A stretch of 6,840 nt of DNA, from the NCBI GenBank assembly GCA_030619095.1, contig JAUXCB010000081.1:1-6840 (forward strand). Direction: 5' to 3'. The notes beneath the pieces were generated by a model. It did no database searches and was not told where the DNA came from. It was given only the letters and a program-made list of their open reading frames with translations. This DNA comes from Verrucomicrobiota bacterium. Lineage in GTDB: Bacteria > Verrucomicrobiota > Kiritimatiellia > Kiritimatiellales > Tichowtungiaceae. Below are positions 1 through 6,577 of this stretch, piece after piece. The position numbers were made by a program, and so were the translations under genes. Numbering within the stretch: position 1 is the stretch's first letter; each line of letters opens with the position of its first letter.

Positions 1-125
1 CCGAATTGTTCCCGCAAATATTCACCTTTGAAACTGCGGCCGTCCTCCATATGCCAAACTCTCATCTCGGCGGAACCCATTCCGCAGAACACCGCACTGA
101 TTAAGAGAATATATAAACATTTCAT
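1..125 (-). CDS. N-terminal part of a small exported protein with an SHD1-like motif (runs off the window)
   Basis: The reading frame starts at ATG 125-123 and stays open for 41 codons to the window edge, so only the N-terminus is seen. Residues 1-19 form a clear signal peptide: MK, then a hydrophobic stretch, ending in GSA before Glu20, a good signal peptidase I site. The mature start has Arg22, Trp24, Asp28 and Gly29 in the spacing R-x-W-x3-DG, followed by FKGEYL. This resembles the SLA1-homology (SHD1) motif at the start of many small secreted proteins of Planctomycetota and Verrucomicrobiota, which have no settled function. A purine-rich stretch with AGGACAGG lies just upstream of the start and is a plausible ribosome site. 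The gap to the preceding gene is only 40 bases and shows no terminator, so co-transcription with the motor genes is likely. The SHD1 assignment rests on about 20 residues and is tentative; the coding call and the secretion signal are firmer. Confidence 0.68.
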   Translation of the reverse strand, partial: MKCLYILLISAVFCGMGSAEMRVWHMEDGRSFKGEYLREQF

Positions 126-165
126 TGCACCTGTCCTGTCTCCGTTTCGATAATGATCAACCGAA

Positions 166-1266
166 TCAATAAATATTAAACATCAAATCAGAATCCAGAT
201 TGATTTCATTTCGTATCAATTTGTATTGAATCTTGGCCTTCACCGTCTCCGAAAACTCTGCGGTTTTAAAAGCCGGTAAAAAAGGCAGTCCATTCTCATT
301 TCGCTCATAGTCTTCACTCTCATCTTCGATCGCCAGAAGAAAACCGCAGAATCCCCCCTCGTCCCCCATAAGAACCTCCATAACGACCGGCTCTTCCGCC
401 TTCATCTCGAACCATTCCCCGACCTCTGCGCCGGTATAGCCCATGTAATATTTCTGGTTCTCGTCGCTCGAAGAGGTCCATGGAATCATTAAATTCTTGT
501 AGGACGGCCATGTGAATGCAAATACGATTTTTCCATTGATTCGAATAAAGAGATACAGGTCGGCATACCCCCAGAACCGGAATCGCCCGGAGGTCCGGCT
601 GGCAATCTTCCCCTTATAGAGAACCAGCCAATCGTGCGTATTAAAGTCTGGATCATTCTGTCCAAACGCCCGCGGCCCCATAATCGACATGGCCGGAGGA
701 ACCATAAACTGGGTCGCATACAGCTTGTTGGGCGCACGATATAAATGGCTAAGAGCAAGCGGGTTCCAGTTATTTTCATTCAGTTGCTTCAATGTCTGAT
801 CTAGGTTTGCAGACGTCTCATTTCCCATGCGGTCATATGAAAGAGAGAAAAATGTTCCTTCGAAATCGTTCCCGACCGAAATCGACTCTGTCCCCCCGAA
901 CAGAGTAACGTTAGAAATGTCAGGAAGCAGTTCATATCCGCCGGGGCCTCCACTGAGACCGGAGCCTGCACCGGAGATCGCCGGCAGATGAATATCCGGC
1001 ACCCCCGCGACGCGTTTAGAGACAATACGCTGTACGGAACGAGGCTTGGATTTGTTTTTCATTTTCACCCGCGGCTTCTTCAAATCCATCGGCGGGCGCT
1101 CAACCGGCGGCGGGGGAACAAACTTCACCGGCTCTTTATTAACGATATGAAAAACAACCAGCCCCCCGGCAAACAGCAGGATGGCCGCGTGAATCGCTGC
1201 ACTGACGATTACCGCCGTCGGGGCCCCTTTAATCAATCCTGTGGTGCTTTTTATAATTCGTCTCAT
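166..1266 (-). CDS. TonB-like energy transducer anchor fused to a PA14-like periplasmic domain
   Basis: The 366-residue product has a short basic N-terminus, then a single membrane helix at about 17-42. In this helix Ser22 and His26 give the S-x3-H pattern that in E. coli TonB (Ser16, His20) contacts ExbB/ExbD. A proline-rich segment follows (46-60, with PPPPVERPP), then a Lys/Arg-rich segment (62-85) and a Gly-rich linker (98-110), as in TonB-type linkers. The expected TonB C-terminal domain is not seen. Residues about 134-315 instead resemble a PA14-type beta-sandwich: FEGTFFSL at 135-142, LYATQFMVPP at 182-191, WLVLYKGKI at 213-221, SGRFRFWGYAD at 226-236, INGKIVF at 243-249, and a late GEWFEMKAEEP plus MGDEGG block. 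Asp236 is kept, but the next residue is Leu, not the second Asp common in calcium-binding PA14 domains. The start codon overlaps the TAA stop of the second exbD (TAATG), indicating translational coupling; the ribosome site is weak (AAGAG). The likely role is coupling the ExbB/ExbD motor to an envelope or glycan ligand. The anchor is well supported, the PA14 call moderately. Confidence 0.8.
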   Translation of the reverse strand: MRRIIKSTTGLIKGAPTAVIVSAAIHAAILLFAGGLVVFHIVNKEPVKFVPPPPVERPPMDLKKPRVKMKNKSKPRSVQRIVSKRVAGVPDIHLPAISGAGSGLSGGPGGYELLPDISNVTLFGGTESISVGNDFEGTFFSLSYDRMGNETSANLDQTLKQLNENNWNPLALSHLYRAPNKLYATQFMVPPAMSIMGPRAFGQNDPDFNTHDWLVLYKGKIASRTSGRFRFWGYADLYLFIRINGKIVFAFTWPSYKNLMIPWTSSSDENQKYYMGYTGAEVGEWFEMKAEEPVVMEVLMGDEGGFCGFLLAIEDESEDYERNENGLPFLPAFKTAEFSETVKAKIQYKLIRNEINLDSDLMFNIY

Positions 1267-1706
1267 TACAAACTCTTACTGAACGTTAAGCTTTTGACCT
1301 TGGCGGCCGCACAGGCATCCATCACATCAATGACGCGCTTGTGGATCGCGTCCGGGTGAGGCAGCAGGTTCACGAAAAACGGTGAATGCTGCGATGCGGC
1401 GACCTGTTTGAGACCGAGGAGATGGCTCGCCAGCTCATTGAGCATGTCATCTTCCGGCGGGAAGTGCATCCCTTCCAGAACCACGGTGCCGTCCGAATCA
1501 ATTTCAATCAGTGCTTCAATCGGAAGATCCACCTTCTCTTTCGCCTCGATATTGGCCGGAATAATAAACGAGATATCCCCCTCTTTTTTAATCAGCGAAG
1601 CCGTCACCATAAAATAGATCAACAACAAAAAGACCACGTCAATCAACGGCGCAATTTGGAGTTCAACTTTTCCATCTCCAGCAATTTTATTTTTATTCAA
1701 TCTCAC
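1266..1706 (-). CDS. ExbD/TolR-family stator protein (second paralogue)
   Basis: The 146-residue product is a typical ExbD/TolR single-pass inner-membrane protein. It has a short cytoplasmic N-terminus, then the signature APLIDVVFLLLIYFMV at 19-34 carrying Asp23. This aspartate matches the essential proton-pathway Asp25 of E. coli ExbD. A periplasmic domain follows, with the usual central strand ALIEIDSDGTVVLEG and the late helix KRVIDVMDACAAAKV. The start is GTG, chosen because GGAG lies seven bases upstream and no in-frame ATG precedes the membrane helix. It begins 26 bases after the first exbD. Its stop shares one base with the ATG of the TonB-like gene. It differs strongly from the neighbouring ExbD outside the membrane segment, including an insert-like stretch around 92-112 (GLKQVAASQHSPFFVN), so it is an old paralogue and not a recent duplicate. 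A hetero-dimer with the first ExbD in the ExbB pore is a reasonable inference. Confidence 0.92.
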   Translation of the reverse strand: MRLNKNKIAGDGKVELQIAPLIDVVFLLLIYFMVTASLIKKEGDISFIIPANIEAKEKVDLPIEALIEIDSDGTVVLEGMHFPPEDDMLNELASHLLGLKQVAASQHSPFFVNLLPHPDAIHKRVIDVMDACAAAKVKSLTFSKSL

Positions 1707-1713
1707 GGCATCA

Positions 1714-1717
1714 CTCC
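1714..1717 (-). promoter_or_regulatory. Ribosome binding site fixing the GTG start of the second exbD
   Basis: GGAG on the minus strand sits seven bases before GTG 1706-1704. An ATG between them is out of frame and meets a stop after one codon, so GTG is the supported start. Confidence 0.6.
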
Positions 1718-1732
1718 AGGCAATCGCATCTC

Positions 1733-2134
1733 TCAGCTGTCAAACGCAGAAAAAATCAGATCGGACGCCCCGACTTCTGCGCAGGCCTCCATGAGTTCCT
1801 CGTTCACTTTATATTTCACCCTCTTATCGGCGCGAATCAAAATCCTCAACTTGGAATTTTCGATCAATCGCGGTTCCAGCAATAATTTTATTTCGTCCAA
1901 GGTGACAGGAATCATCCCTTTATAGAACGTTCCGTTGGCATCCACCGTGATCTCAAAACGACCCGTGGTATCGTCCGGCACCGTAGAATGCCCGGCATCG
2001 GGAACCTCGACCTGCAACTTCTCATCGATAATGGTTGAAGCCACCAGGAAAAAAATCAGCAGCAGGAAGACCATATCGATCATCGGCGACATATCGACCG
2101 CAATCTCATCCTCTTGTTTATTTCGAATCTTCAT
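1733..2134 (-). CDS. exbD: ExbD/TolR-family stator protein (first paralogue)
   Basis: The 133-residue product is a full-length ExbD/TolR protein. A charged cytoplasmic N-terminus (about 1-13) leads into the signature MSPMIDMVFLLLIFFLVAS at 15-33, which carries Asp20, the equivalent of the essential ExbD Asp25 in the proton path. The periplasmic domain has the family's usual order: LQVEVPDA, then FEITVDANGTFYKG, then LRILIRADKRVKY, and a final helix EELMEACAEVGASDLIF. This last block is the standard ExbD ending (a cofactor-free alpha/beta fold that interacts with TonB/TolA-type partners). The start ATG is preceded by GAGGA at a normal distance, and the gene follows exbB by 35 bases. It looks the more conventional of the two ExbDs here. 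Whether the system is Ton-like or Tol-like cannot be told from this protein alone, as ExbD and TolR overlap in sequence. Confidence 0.94.
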   Translation of the reverse strand: MKIRNKQEDEIAVDMSPMIDMVFLLLIFFLVASTIIDEKLQVEVPDAGHSTVPDDTTGRFEITVDANGTFYKGMIPVTLDEIKLLLEPRLIENSKLRILIRADKRVKYKVNEELMEACAEVGASDLIFSAFDS

Positions 2135-2169
2135 CAGCTTCCTCTGCCCTCCAGATGAGGGCGCGCACG

Positions 2170-2940
2170 TTAGTCGCTCAGTTTTTCGAGATCTTCAACA
2201 TCCATAAAGGTCAGTGGTTTTTCGCCGGTTTCCAATGCGTCGAAAAGATAGCTTAGATTCCGGCCCAGAGTGGCCAGCGTTTTGTCAAAGCGTTTCTTGA
2301 AGTAGAAGAAAAACGCCATGGCCGGGATCGCGATAATCAGACCGGTCGCGGTGGTGATCAACGCTTCTCCGATATTTCCAGCCAGCTTCCCGGGATCGCC
2401 CATGCCGCTCGCGCCCATCGTCTGGAAGGCCTTGATCATCCCCATCACCGTACCGAGCAGTCCCAGCATCGGAGAGGTGGCCCCAATGATCGAGAGGTAG
2501 TCGATCGGCTTCATCAGCTGCGTCATCTGCTCCACGGAAGCCTCTTCGACCGAATCTTGAACCTTCTGAAAATTCACCTCCCCTTTCATGCAGCGCTCCA
2601 GGCCGGCAGAAAAGGTATTGGTGAACATGGACGGATGCTTGCGGCAATAAATGAGTGCCTCCCGCACCTTTTTATTGAGCATCATATCTAAAAGTTCCGG
2701 AAGCATTTCTTTGTGCAGAAGTGTTTTTTCCCGGAGAGAGACAAAGTTTTGAACAATAAAAGTCACCATCGCAAACGAGAGGATTCCCAAGGGAACCATC
2801 GTGACTCCACCGGTCTTAATCAGATCCCACAGCGTCGCATTCTCTGTCGTCAGCGCGGCACTACTTGTTGTCGCGACCTCTTGAGCGAAGGCTCCACCTG
2901 CCAGCATCATCACACCCATCCAACTTATCGTTTTCTTCAT
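2170..2940 (-). CDS. exbB: MotA/TolQ/ExbB proton channel family protein, with N-terminal signal peptide
   Basis: From ATG 2940 the product is 256 residues. Residues 1-19 (MKKTISWMGVMMLAGGAFA) look like a cleavable signal peptide ending AFA before Gln20, and a short periplasmic stretch follows. Three membrane helices come next, at about 45-65, 148-170 and 192-214, with the cytoplasmic domain between the first two. The family signature is intact: GATSPMLGLLGTVMGMIKAF in helix 2 and GEALITTATGLIIAIPA in helix 3. Glu192 matches the pore glutamate of E. coli ExbB (Glu176), and Thr163 and Thr197 are the typical pore threonines. It forms the pentameric inner-membrane channel that turns proton flow into motion of ExbD. 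The frame stays open to ATG 2961, which overlaps the previous stop as ATGA, but the start at 2940 has a strong GAGAGG six bases upstream and begins the signal peptide directly, so I prefer it. The alternative would add seven residues. An N-terminal signal peptide is absent from E. coli ExbB; I believe it is common in PVC-type relatives. Confidence 0.93.
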   Translation of the reverse strand: MKKTISWMGVMMLAGGAFAQEVATTSSAALTTENATLWDLIKTGGVTMVPLGILSFAMVTFIVQNFVSLREKTLLHKEMLPELLDMMLNKKVREALIYCRKHPSMFTNTFSAGLERCMKGEVNFQKVQDSVEEASVEQMTQLMKPIDYLSIIGATSPMLGLLGTVMGMIKAFQTMGASGMGDPGKLAGNIGEALITTATGLIIAIPAMAFFFYFKKRFDKTLATLGRNLSYLFDALETGEKPLTFMDVEDLEKLSD

Positions 2941-2946
2941 GTTACA

Positions 2947-2952
2947 CCTCTC
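2947..2952 (-). promoter_or_regulatory. Ribosome binding site deciding the exbB start
   Basis: GAGAGG on the minus strand lies six bases before ATG 2940-2938. The upstream ATG at 2961 has no comparable site, which favours the shorter protein whose first residues form the signal peptide. Confidence 0.6.
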
Positions 2953-2957
2953 CATTC

Positions 2958-3410
2958 TCATTCCGATTTTTCGGATTGCTCCATTAATTGTTTAATCTTT
3001 TCACTCAGCCGCTTTGCTTTTTCTGCTGGTTCTGTTCCTTCATAAAACGCCTGAACCTGTCGGGCGGTCGCATCGGCCTGCTTGAGCATGCCCAGTTCCA
3101 GATAGAGCTCCGCGATCTTCAGGTCACCTCGTGCAATCCATTTTTTATTATTCGCATGCTGCACAACCATCAACGACAGCGTCTGGATGGCGCGTTCGAG
3201 ATCCCCCTTGCCCTGTTCAATACCGGCCTTAAAAAACAACTTTTCCGCCGGATCCGTAATGGTTTCCATTTGCAGTTCCATGGGCGAAAGAGTCTCCATG
3301 ACCGAGTCGGGAGCTTCTGCGACGACCGGTTCCGCAACCGAAGTGATTTCATCAGCGGACAACGTGCCGGCGACGGTGAACAGGATTAACAACAGATAGA
3401 TCCGCTTCAT
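2958..3410 (-). CDS. Small exported TPR-like protein of the motor operon
   Basis: The 150-residue product starts with a signal peptide (1-19, MKRIYLLLILF core, LSA before Asp20), so it should act in the periplasm. An acidic linker follows (about 20-50, Glu/Pro/Val-rich). The rest is helical and fits about two tetratricopeptide-type helix pairs. AEKLFFKAGIEQGKGDLERA at 55-74 has the Gly/Ala and small-residue spacing of a TPR, and a second unit runs from GDLKIAELYLELGMLKQADA to the AKRLSEK helix. The C-terminus is Lys/Glu-rich and probably coiled. The start ATG overlaps the preceding stop by one base (TAATG), and a near-perfect GGAGGT lies nine bases upstream inside the end of the large TPR gene, so the two TPR proteins are translationally coupled. 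It probably helps scaffold the ExbB/ExbD/TonB-like machine or links it to another envelope complex, a role reminiscent of CpoB in Tol-Pal, though there is no clear sequence relationship. No named family is recognised. Confidence 0.85.
   Translation of the reverse strand: MKRIYLLLILFTVAGTLSADEITSVAEPVVAEAPDSVMETLSPMELQMETITDPAEKLFFKAGIEQGKGDLERAIQTLSLMVVQHANNKKWIARGDLKIAELYLELGMLKQADATARQVQAFYEGTEPAEKAKRLSEKIKQLMEQSEKSE
2962..2975 (-). repeat. Short inverted repeat just before exbB
   Basis: A perfect 5-base stem (TCCGA/TCGGA) with a 4-base loop lies in the last codons of the small TPR gene, immediately upstream of the ATG at 2961. It could form a small hairpin in the mRNA and disfavour that upstream start. 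It has no T-run after it, so it is not a terminator. A stem of this size can arise by chance. Confidence 0.3.
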
Positions 3411-6400
3411 TATTCAGGCACCTCCGCCTCAAGCACTACGGTTATATTGGTCTGGGTTCCTTGAGTCAGCAACGTGTTGATTTCCAGAACTTCGTCTGCC
3501 CCCAGCGCATTTTTTGCCTCCACGGCCTGCGGCAGATGATTTACATATTTATCGAACAGCATCGCCCGGAAGGTATTGCGCATATCATTTTCGAGTCCCA
3601 GCGTCTGCAAGCATCGAGCACTGGCGAGGTATCCCTCGGCGGCCCAGTAGCCCTTGGCATACCCTTTATATTGGAAGTAGGTGCGTTGATACCACCCGAA
3701 GGCCTTGCGCAGTTCTCCGCCGGTCTCCTCCACTGAACCTAAATAAAAGGTTGCTTCCGCATACGCCGCGCCGCGCCACTCGCGCACGGTCAGCAACGCG
3801 CGAAAGGTTTTGCGCGCGGCATCGAGATCCCCGTTTTGAAGCTCCACCCGACCTTTCAACATCTGGGCCCACACCACATCGGAATCGACTCCGTAGATCG
3901 CCTGCGCCTCTTTAGCAATTTTCAAAACCTCATCGTACTCCCCGGCGGCGAACAGCCCGAATCCGCGCAGTTTGAATGCCGTACGCATGAAATCGGACTC
4001 CTCATAACGGGTCTGGAAGATCATCAAGATTTCTTCTGACCGCGAGTAGTCTTTCTGCTCAAACGATGCATCGCAAATGACGGCGAGAACCGGTGGCGGA
4101 GCCTGAGTTAAATCATCCAGTTCCGAAATCAGCTGATGGCCGAGCTCCGTTGAAGTCCCCTCCATTTTCGCCAGCAAAACGCGCAAGCGCAGCTGAAGAG
4201 GCACCTGATCCGTTTCCCGAAGCGAGGTGCGCAGGTTCTCTTTCAAGACCTGACGTTCATCCGCCTCCAGCGTCTTGGAAATATTGATCAGTTCGGAGAT
4301 AATCAGATCCACCCCGTCCTGTTGCACCGTTCCTCCATATTTGACAATGGCCTCGCGATAGGTTTCCAGCGCCTCGACGGTCAGACCCTGTTCCAGTTTA
4401 ATTTTTCCGATCCAATAGGCCGCTTTAGCTACATCGGCCTTCTCGTCGTACTGATCCAGATAAGCATTCACCGTATCAATGATTTCATCATAGCGAGATT
4501 CCTGTTCAAACATGGCGACCATCTGAAAAACCGCGTAGGTCGCCTGCCTCGGGAGACGCGCTGTGGCGATCGCCTCTTCGTAATCCTTTTGTGCCAAATC
4601 CAGCATCTCACCCCCCTTCGACGCAAACAGATCACCGCGCAGGCTGCATGCGTCCGGATAGACCGCACAGTCGGGCCAGGAGTCGATCACCTGAGTAAAG
4701 CGTTTCCCGGCCTCCTCATATTTTTCCATTCCAAACAGACAGATTCCGCTGTGGAACGTCACAGAGGGCCGCCAGGTTCCGTCGGGCCAGGTGTTGGAAT
4801 AGGCATCGAATTCAGCCAGAGCCTTTTCATGTTCTTTCAAAAACAGGCGGGTCATGGCATGCCAATAAGTCGAACTCTCCTGTCGGTGAGAGTCGGGGAA
4901 ACGAACCATAACCTCCTCAAACCCGTCTTTTGCCGCTTGATAATTCAGCAACACCATATCGGCAATCGCCTGCATATAGTAGAGTTCGCATTCATACCGG
5001 AGAATCCCGGTGCCATTCGACGGGACAAACTTTTCGATCGTCGGGAGCAACTTTTTAATCTCTTTCCAGTGCTCTTGTTCCTGATAGGAACTCGTCAGTG
5101 CGAGGGCCACCATCCGAGGGACCAAGCCTTCCCAATGAGTCTTCAGGAATCTCCATCCGCGCTCTTCGACGAGGTCATATTTTTTAAGCGGATTCACCAA
5201 AACCATCAACGATTCGGCGAAGGCCCGCAGACCGACTTTACGATTGAGGTCACGCCCCGCCAACAAGTCGAATGCCGTCACCGCTTCCCAGGGGCGATCC
5301 GCCTCTGCATAGACCCGGCCCGTCTGATAAAGCACGTTGTCCTCATACGGCGGAAGCGAAGCCAGCGTTTGGGCCATCTCTTCAAGCAAGATCAGCTTCA
5401 TGGGCTTGGAAGGCAGCGCCTGCCCATCGGATGTAATCGTTGCGGATAAATCAATGTTCGCGACTCCGAACAGAGTCTCCACCCGCCCCGTATCATTGGT
5501 AACAATCGTCACGTTAACCAGAGGAAGTCCGGTCTCGCGGCGGATTTCGTTCATCTTAATCTCTTGATATTCCAGCAGGTCTTCGCGCGGCAAAACCATG
5601 CGGTAGAGCAGTAATGAGCTGTCATATTCGGCCTCGTTAAAAAGGGCGGCCGCGGCACTGATCAGCGCCATATTCACCCGGATATCGAAGCGCGTATTCG
5701 CGCGGGCAAGCTGGAGAATAAAGGTTTTTGCCTTTTCAAATTCTTCAAGAGCAATCAGAGAATTGACCAATTGCATAATGGCATACCCTTTGAGGTCCTC
5801 CACCTCGGTGTGTTCGATCGCAAATTGATAGGGCTCAAGACTCGCCTGCCACTGCTCAAGAGCGGCATGAGAATCCGCCAACAGCATCTGAAGCGCAACC
5901 ACCTCTTCAACGGTATAATCCGGCTCTACATCGGGCCGGTCATCGGAAAACCCTTCCGAGAGTTTCTTTTTCTCTCTCCTCTTCTCTTTTTCTTCCGCCT
6001 TCGCAACCTTTTTTTCTATTCGGGCGAGTTTCTGGGCTGACAATCCGCCCAACTCCTCTTTTGAAAGCTCTTCGTATACAACTTTCTCTTTTTCCAGCAG
6101 CCCCACCTGCAAGGGCCCGGCCAGCGCATTCGTCACGGCATCGATACACTGCACATACTCACCGTTCTCATACAGATTGACCGCGAGAAGTTTGAACGCC
6201 TCACGCGGACGATAAAGAGGCCGCTCCTCGACATACTCCCTGAACCACTTGACCGCGCTGAGTGAATCCTTCAGATGGGCGGTAAGCCTTCCGAGTTTAA
6301 GACGAACCTTCTGCTTCATCGTGAGCACCCGGGAATCCTTCGAATCCTTCATTCGCTCCAGATACTCTTCCAAATAGGGAATGGCTCCTCCGTAATTTTC

Positions 6401-6562
6401 CACCGACAGGTTTTTTGTCGCCGTTGAGAGCAATCCGCTGGAACTCATCACCTCCATCTCGTCCTGAGCGAAAGCCGACCCAGATGCAAGAATCACCAGA
6501 AAAAGCAAGCAACATCCAGTGGAAACCCGCTTTTCTATCCTGTTAAAAAAACCTCTAAACAT
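3410..6562 (-). CDS. Large exported TPR-repeat protein of the motor operon
   Basis: The 1050-residue product is almost wholly alpha-helical repeats. I chose ATG 6562-6560 because AAGGGG lies nine bases upstream and translation from it begins a signal peptide: MFRGFFNRIEKRVS, a hydrophobic core, then AFA before Gln33. The frame extends nine codons further to a TTG, but that TTG-led start would put residues before the signal peptide. TPR-like pairs are visible across the protein, for example ENGEYVQCIDAV (about 132-143), AIADMVLLNYQAAKDGFEEV (532-551), LFGMEKYEEAGKRFTQVIDS (609-628), IGKIKLEQGLTVEALETYRE (718-737) and LKGRVELQNGDLDAARKTFR (902-921). A very charged Lys/Glu tract at about 179-204 splits the first helices from the rest. 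A short segment at 348-385 (VNVTIVTNDTGRVETLFGVA and on) looks beta-rich and is not TPR. The product should be a periplasmic or outer-membrane-associated scaffold. It is the first gene of the cassette and is coupled by TAATG to the small TPR gene. The ligand or partner is unknown; no enzyme motif is visible. Confidence 0.88.
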   Translation of the reverse strand: MFRGFFNRIEKRVSTGCCLLFLVILASGSAFAQDEMEVMSSSGLLSTATKNLSVENYGGAIPYLEEYLERMKDSKDSRVLTMKQKVRLKLGRLTAHLKDSLSAVKWFREYVEERPLYRPREAFKLLAVNLYENGEYVQCIDAVTNALAGPLQVGLLEKEKVVYEELSKEELGGLSAQKLARIEKKVAKAEEKEKRREKKKLSEGFSDDRPDVEPDYTVEEVVALQMLLADSHAALEQWQASLEPYQFAIEHTEVEDLKGYAIMQLVNSLIALEEFEKAKTFILQLARANTRFDIRVNMALISAAAALFNEAEYDSSLLLYRMVLPREDLLEYQEIKMNEIRRETGLPLVNVTIVTNDTGRVETLFGVANIDLSATITSDGQALPSKPMKLILLEEMAQTLASLPPYEDNVLYQTGRVYAEADRPWEAVTAFDLLAGRDLNRKVGLRAFAESLMVLVNPLKKYDLVEERGWRFLKTHWEGLVPRMVALALTSSYQEQEHWKEIKKLLPTIEKFVPSNGTGILRYECELYYMQAIADMVLLNYQAAKDGFEEVMVRFPDSHRQESSTYWHAMTRLFLKEHEKALAEFDAYSNTWPDGTWRPSVTFHSGICLFGMEKYEEAGKRFTQVIDSWPDCAVYPDACSLRGDLFASKGGEMLDLAQKDYEEAIATARLPRQATYAVFQMVAMFEQESRYDEIIDTVNAYLDQYDEKADVAKAAYWIGKIKLEQGLTVEALETYREAIVKYGGTVQQDGVDLIISELINISKTLEADERQVLKENLRTSLRETDQVPLQLRLRVLLAKMEGTSTELGHQLISELDDLTQAPPPVLAVICDASFEQKDYSRSEEILMIFQTRYEESDFMRTAFKLRGFGLFAAGEYDEVLKIAKEAQAIYGVDSDVVWAQMLKGRVELQNGDLDAARKTFRALLTVREWRGAAYAEATFYLGSVEETGGELRKAFGWYQRTYFQYKGYAKGYWAAEGYLASARCLQTLGLENDMRNTFRAMLFDKYVNHLPQAVEAKNALGADEVLEINTLLTQGTQTNITVVLEAEVPE

Positions 6563-6571
6563 ATCACAAAA

Positions 6572-6577
6572 CCCCTT
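6572..6577 (-). promoter_or_regulatory. Ribosome binding site of the large TPR gene
   Basis: AAGGGG on the minus strand lies nine bases before ATG 6562-6560. It supports that ATG over the in-frame TTG at 6589, which would place this site inside the coding sequence. Confidence 0.55.

Noticed and set aside
1386..1925. A 179-residue open frame on the plus strand
   Set aside because: It lies across both exbD genes in antisense. The exbD frames carry intact signature motifs, so this is a by-product of their composition.
166..3410. Tol-Pal system (TolQ-TolR-TolA with CpoB)
   Set aside because: There is no TolB or Pal, the third component has a TonB-type S-x3-H helix and a PA14-like domain instead of a long TolA helix, and there are two ExbD/TolR copies. 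A Tol-like role remains possible but the name is not supported.
4322..5449. A 375-residue open frame on the plus strand
   Set aside because: It is antisense to the TPR gene, rich in His, Arg, Gln and Phe in no domain-like pattern, has no signal or family motif, and no ribosome site. It is a shadow of the opposite coding frame.
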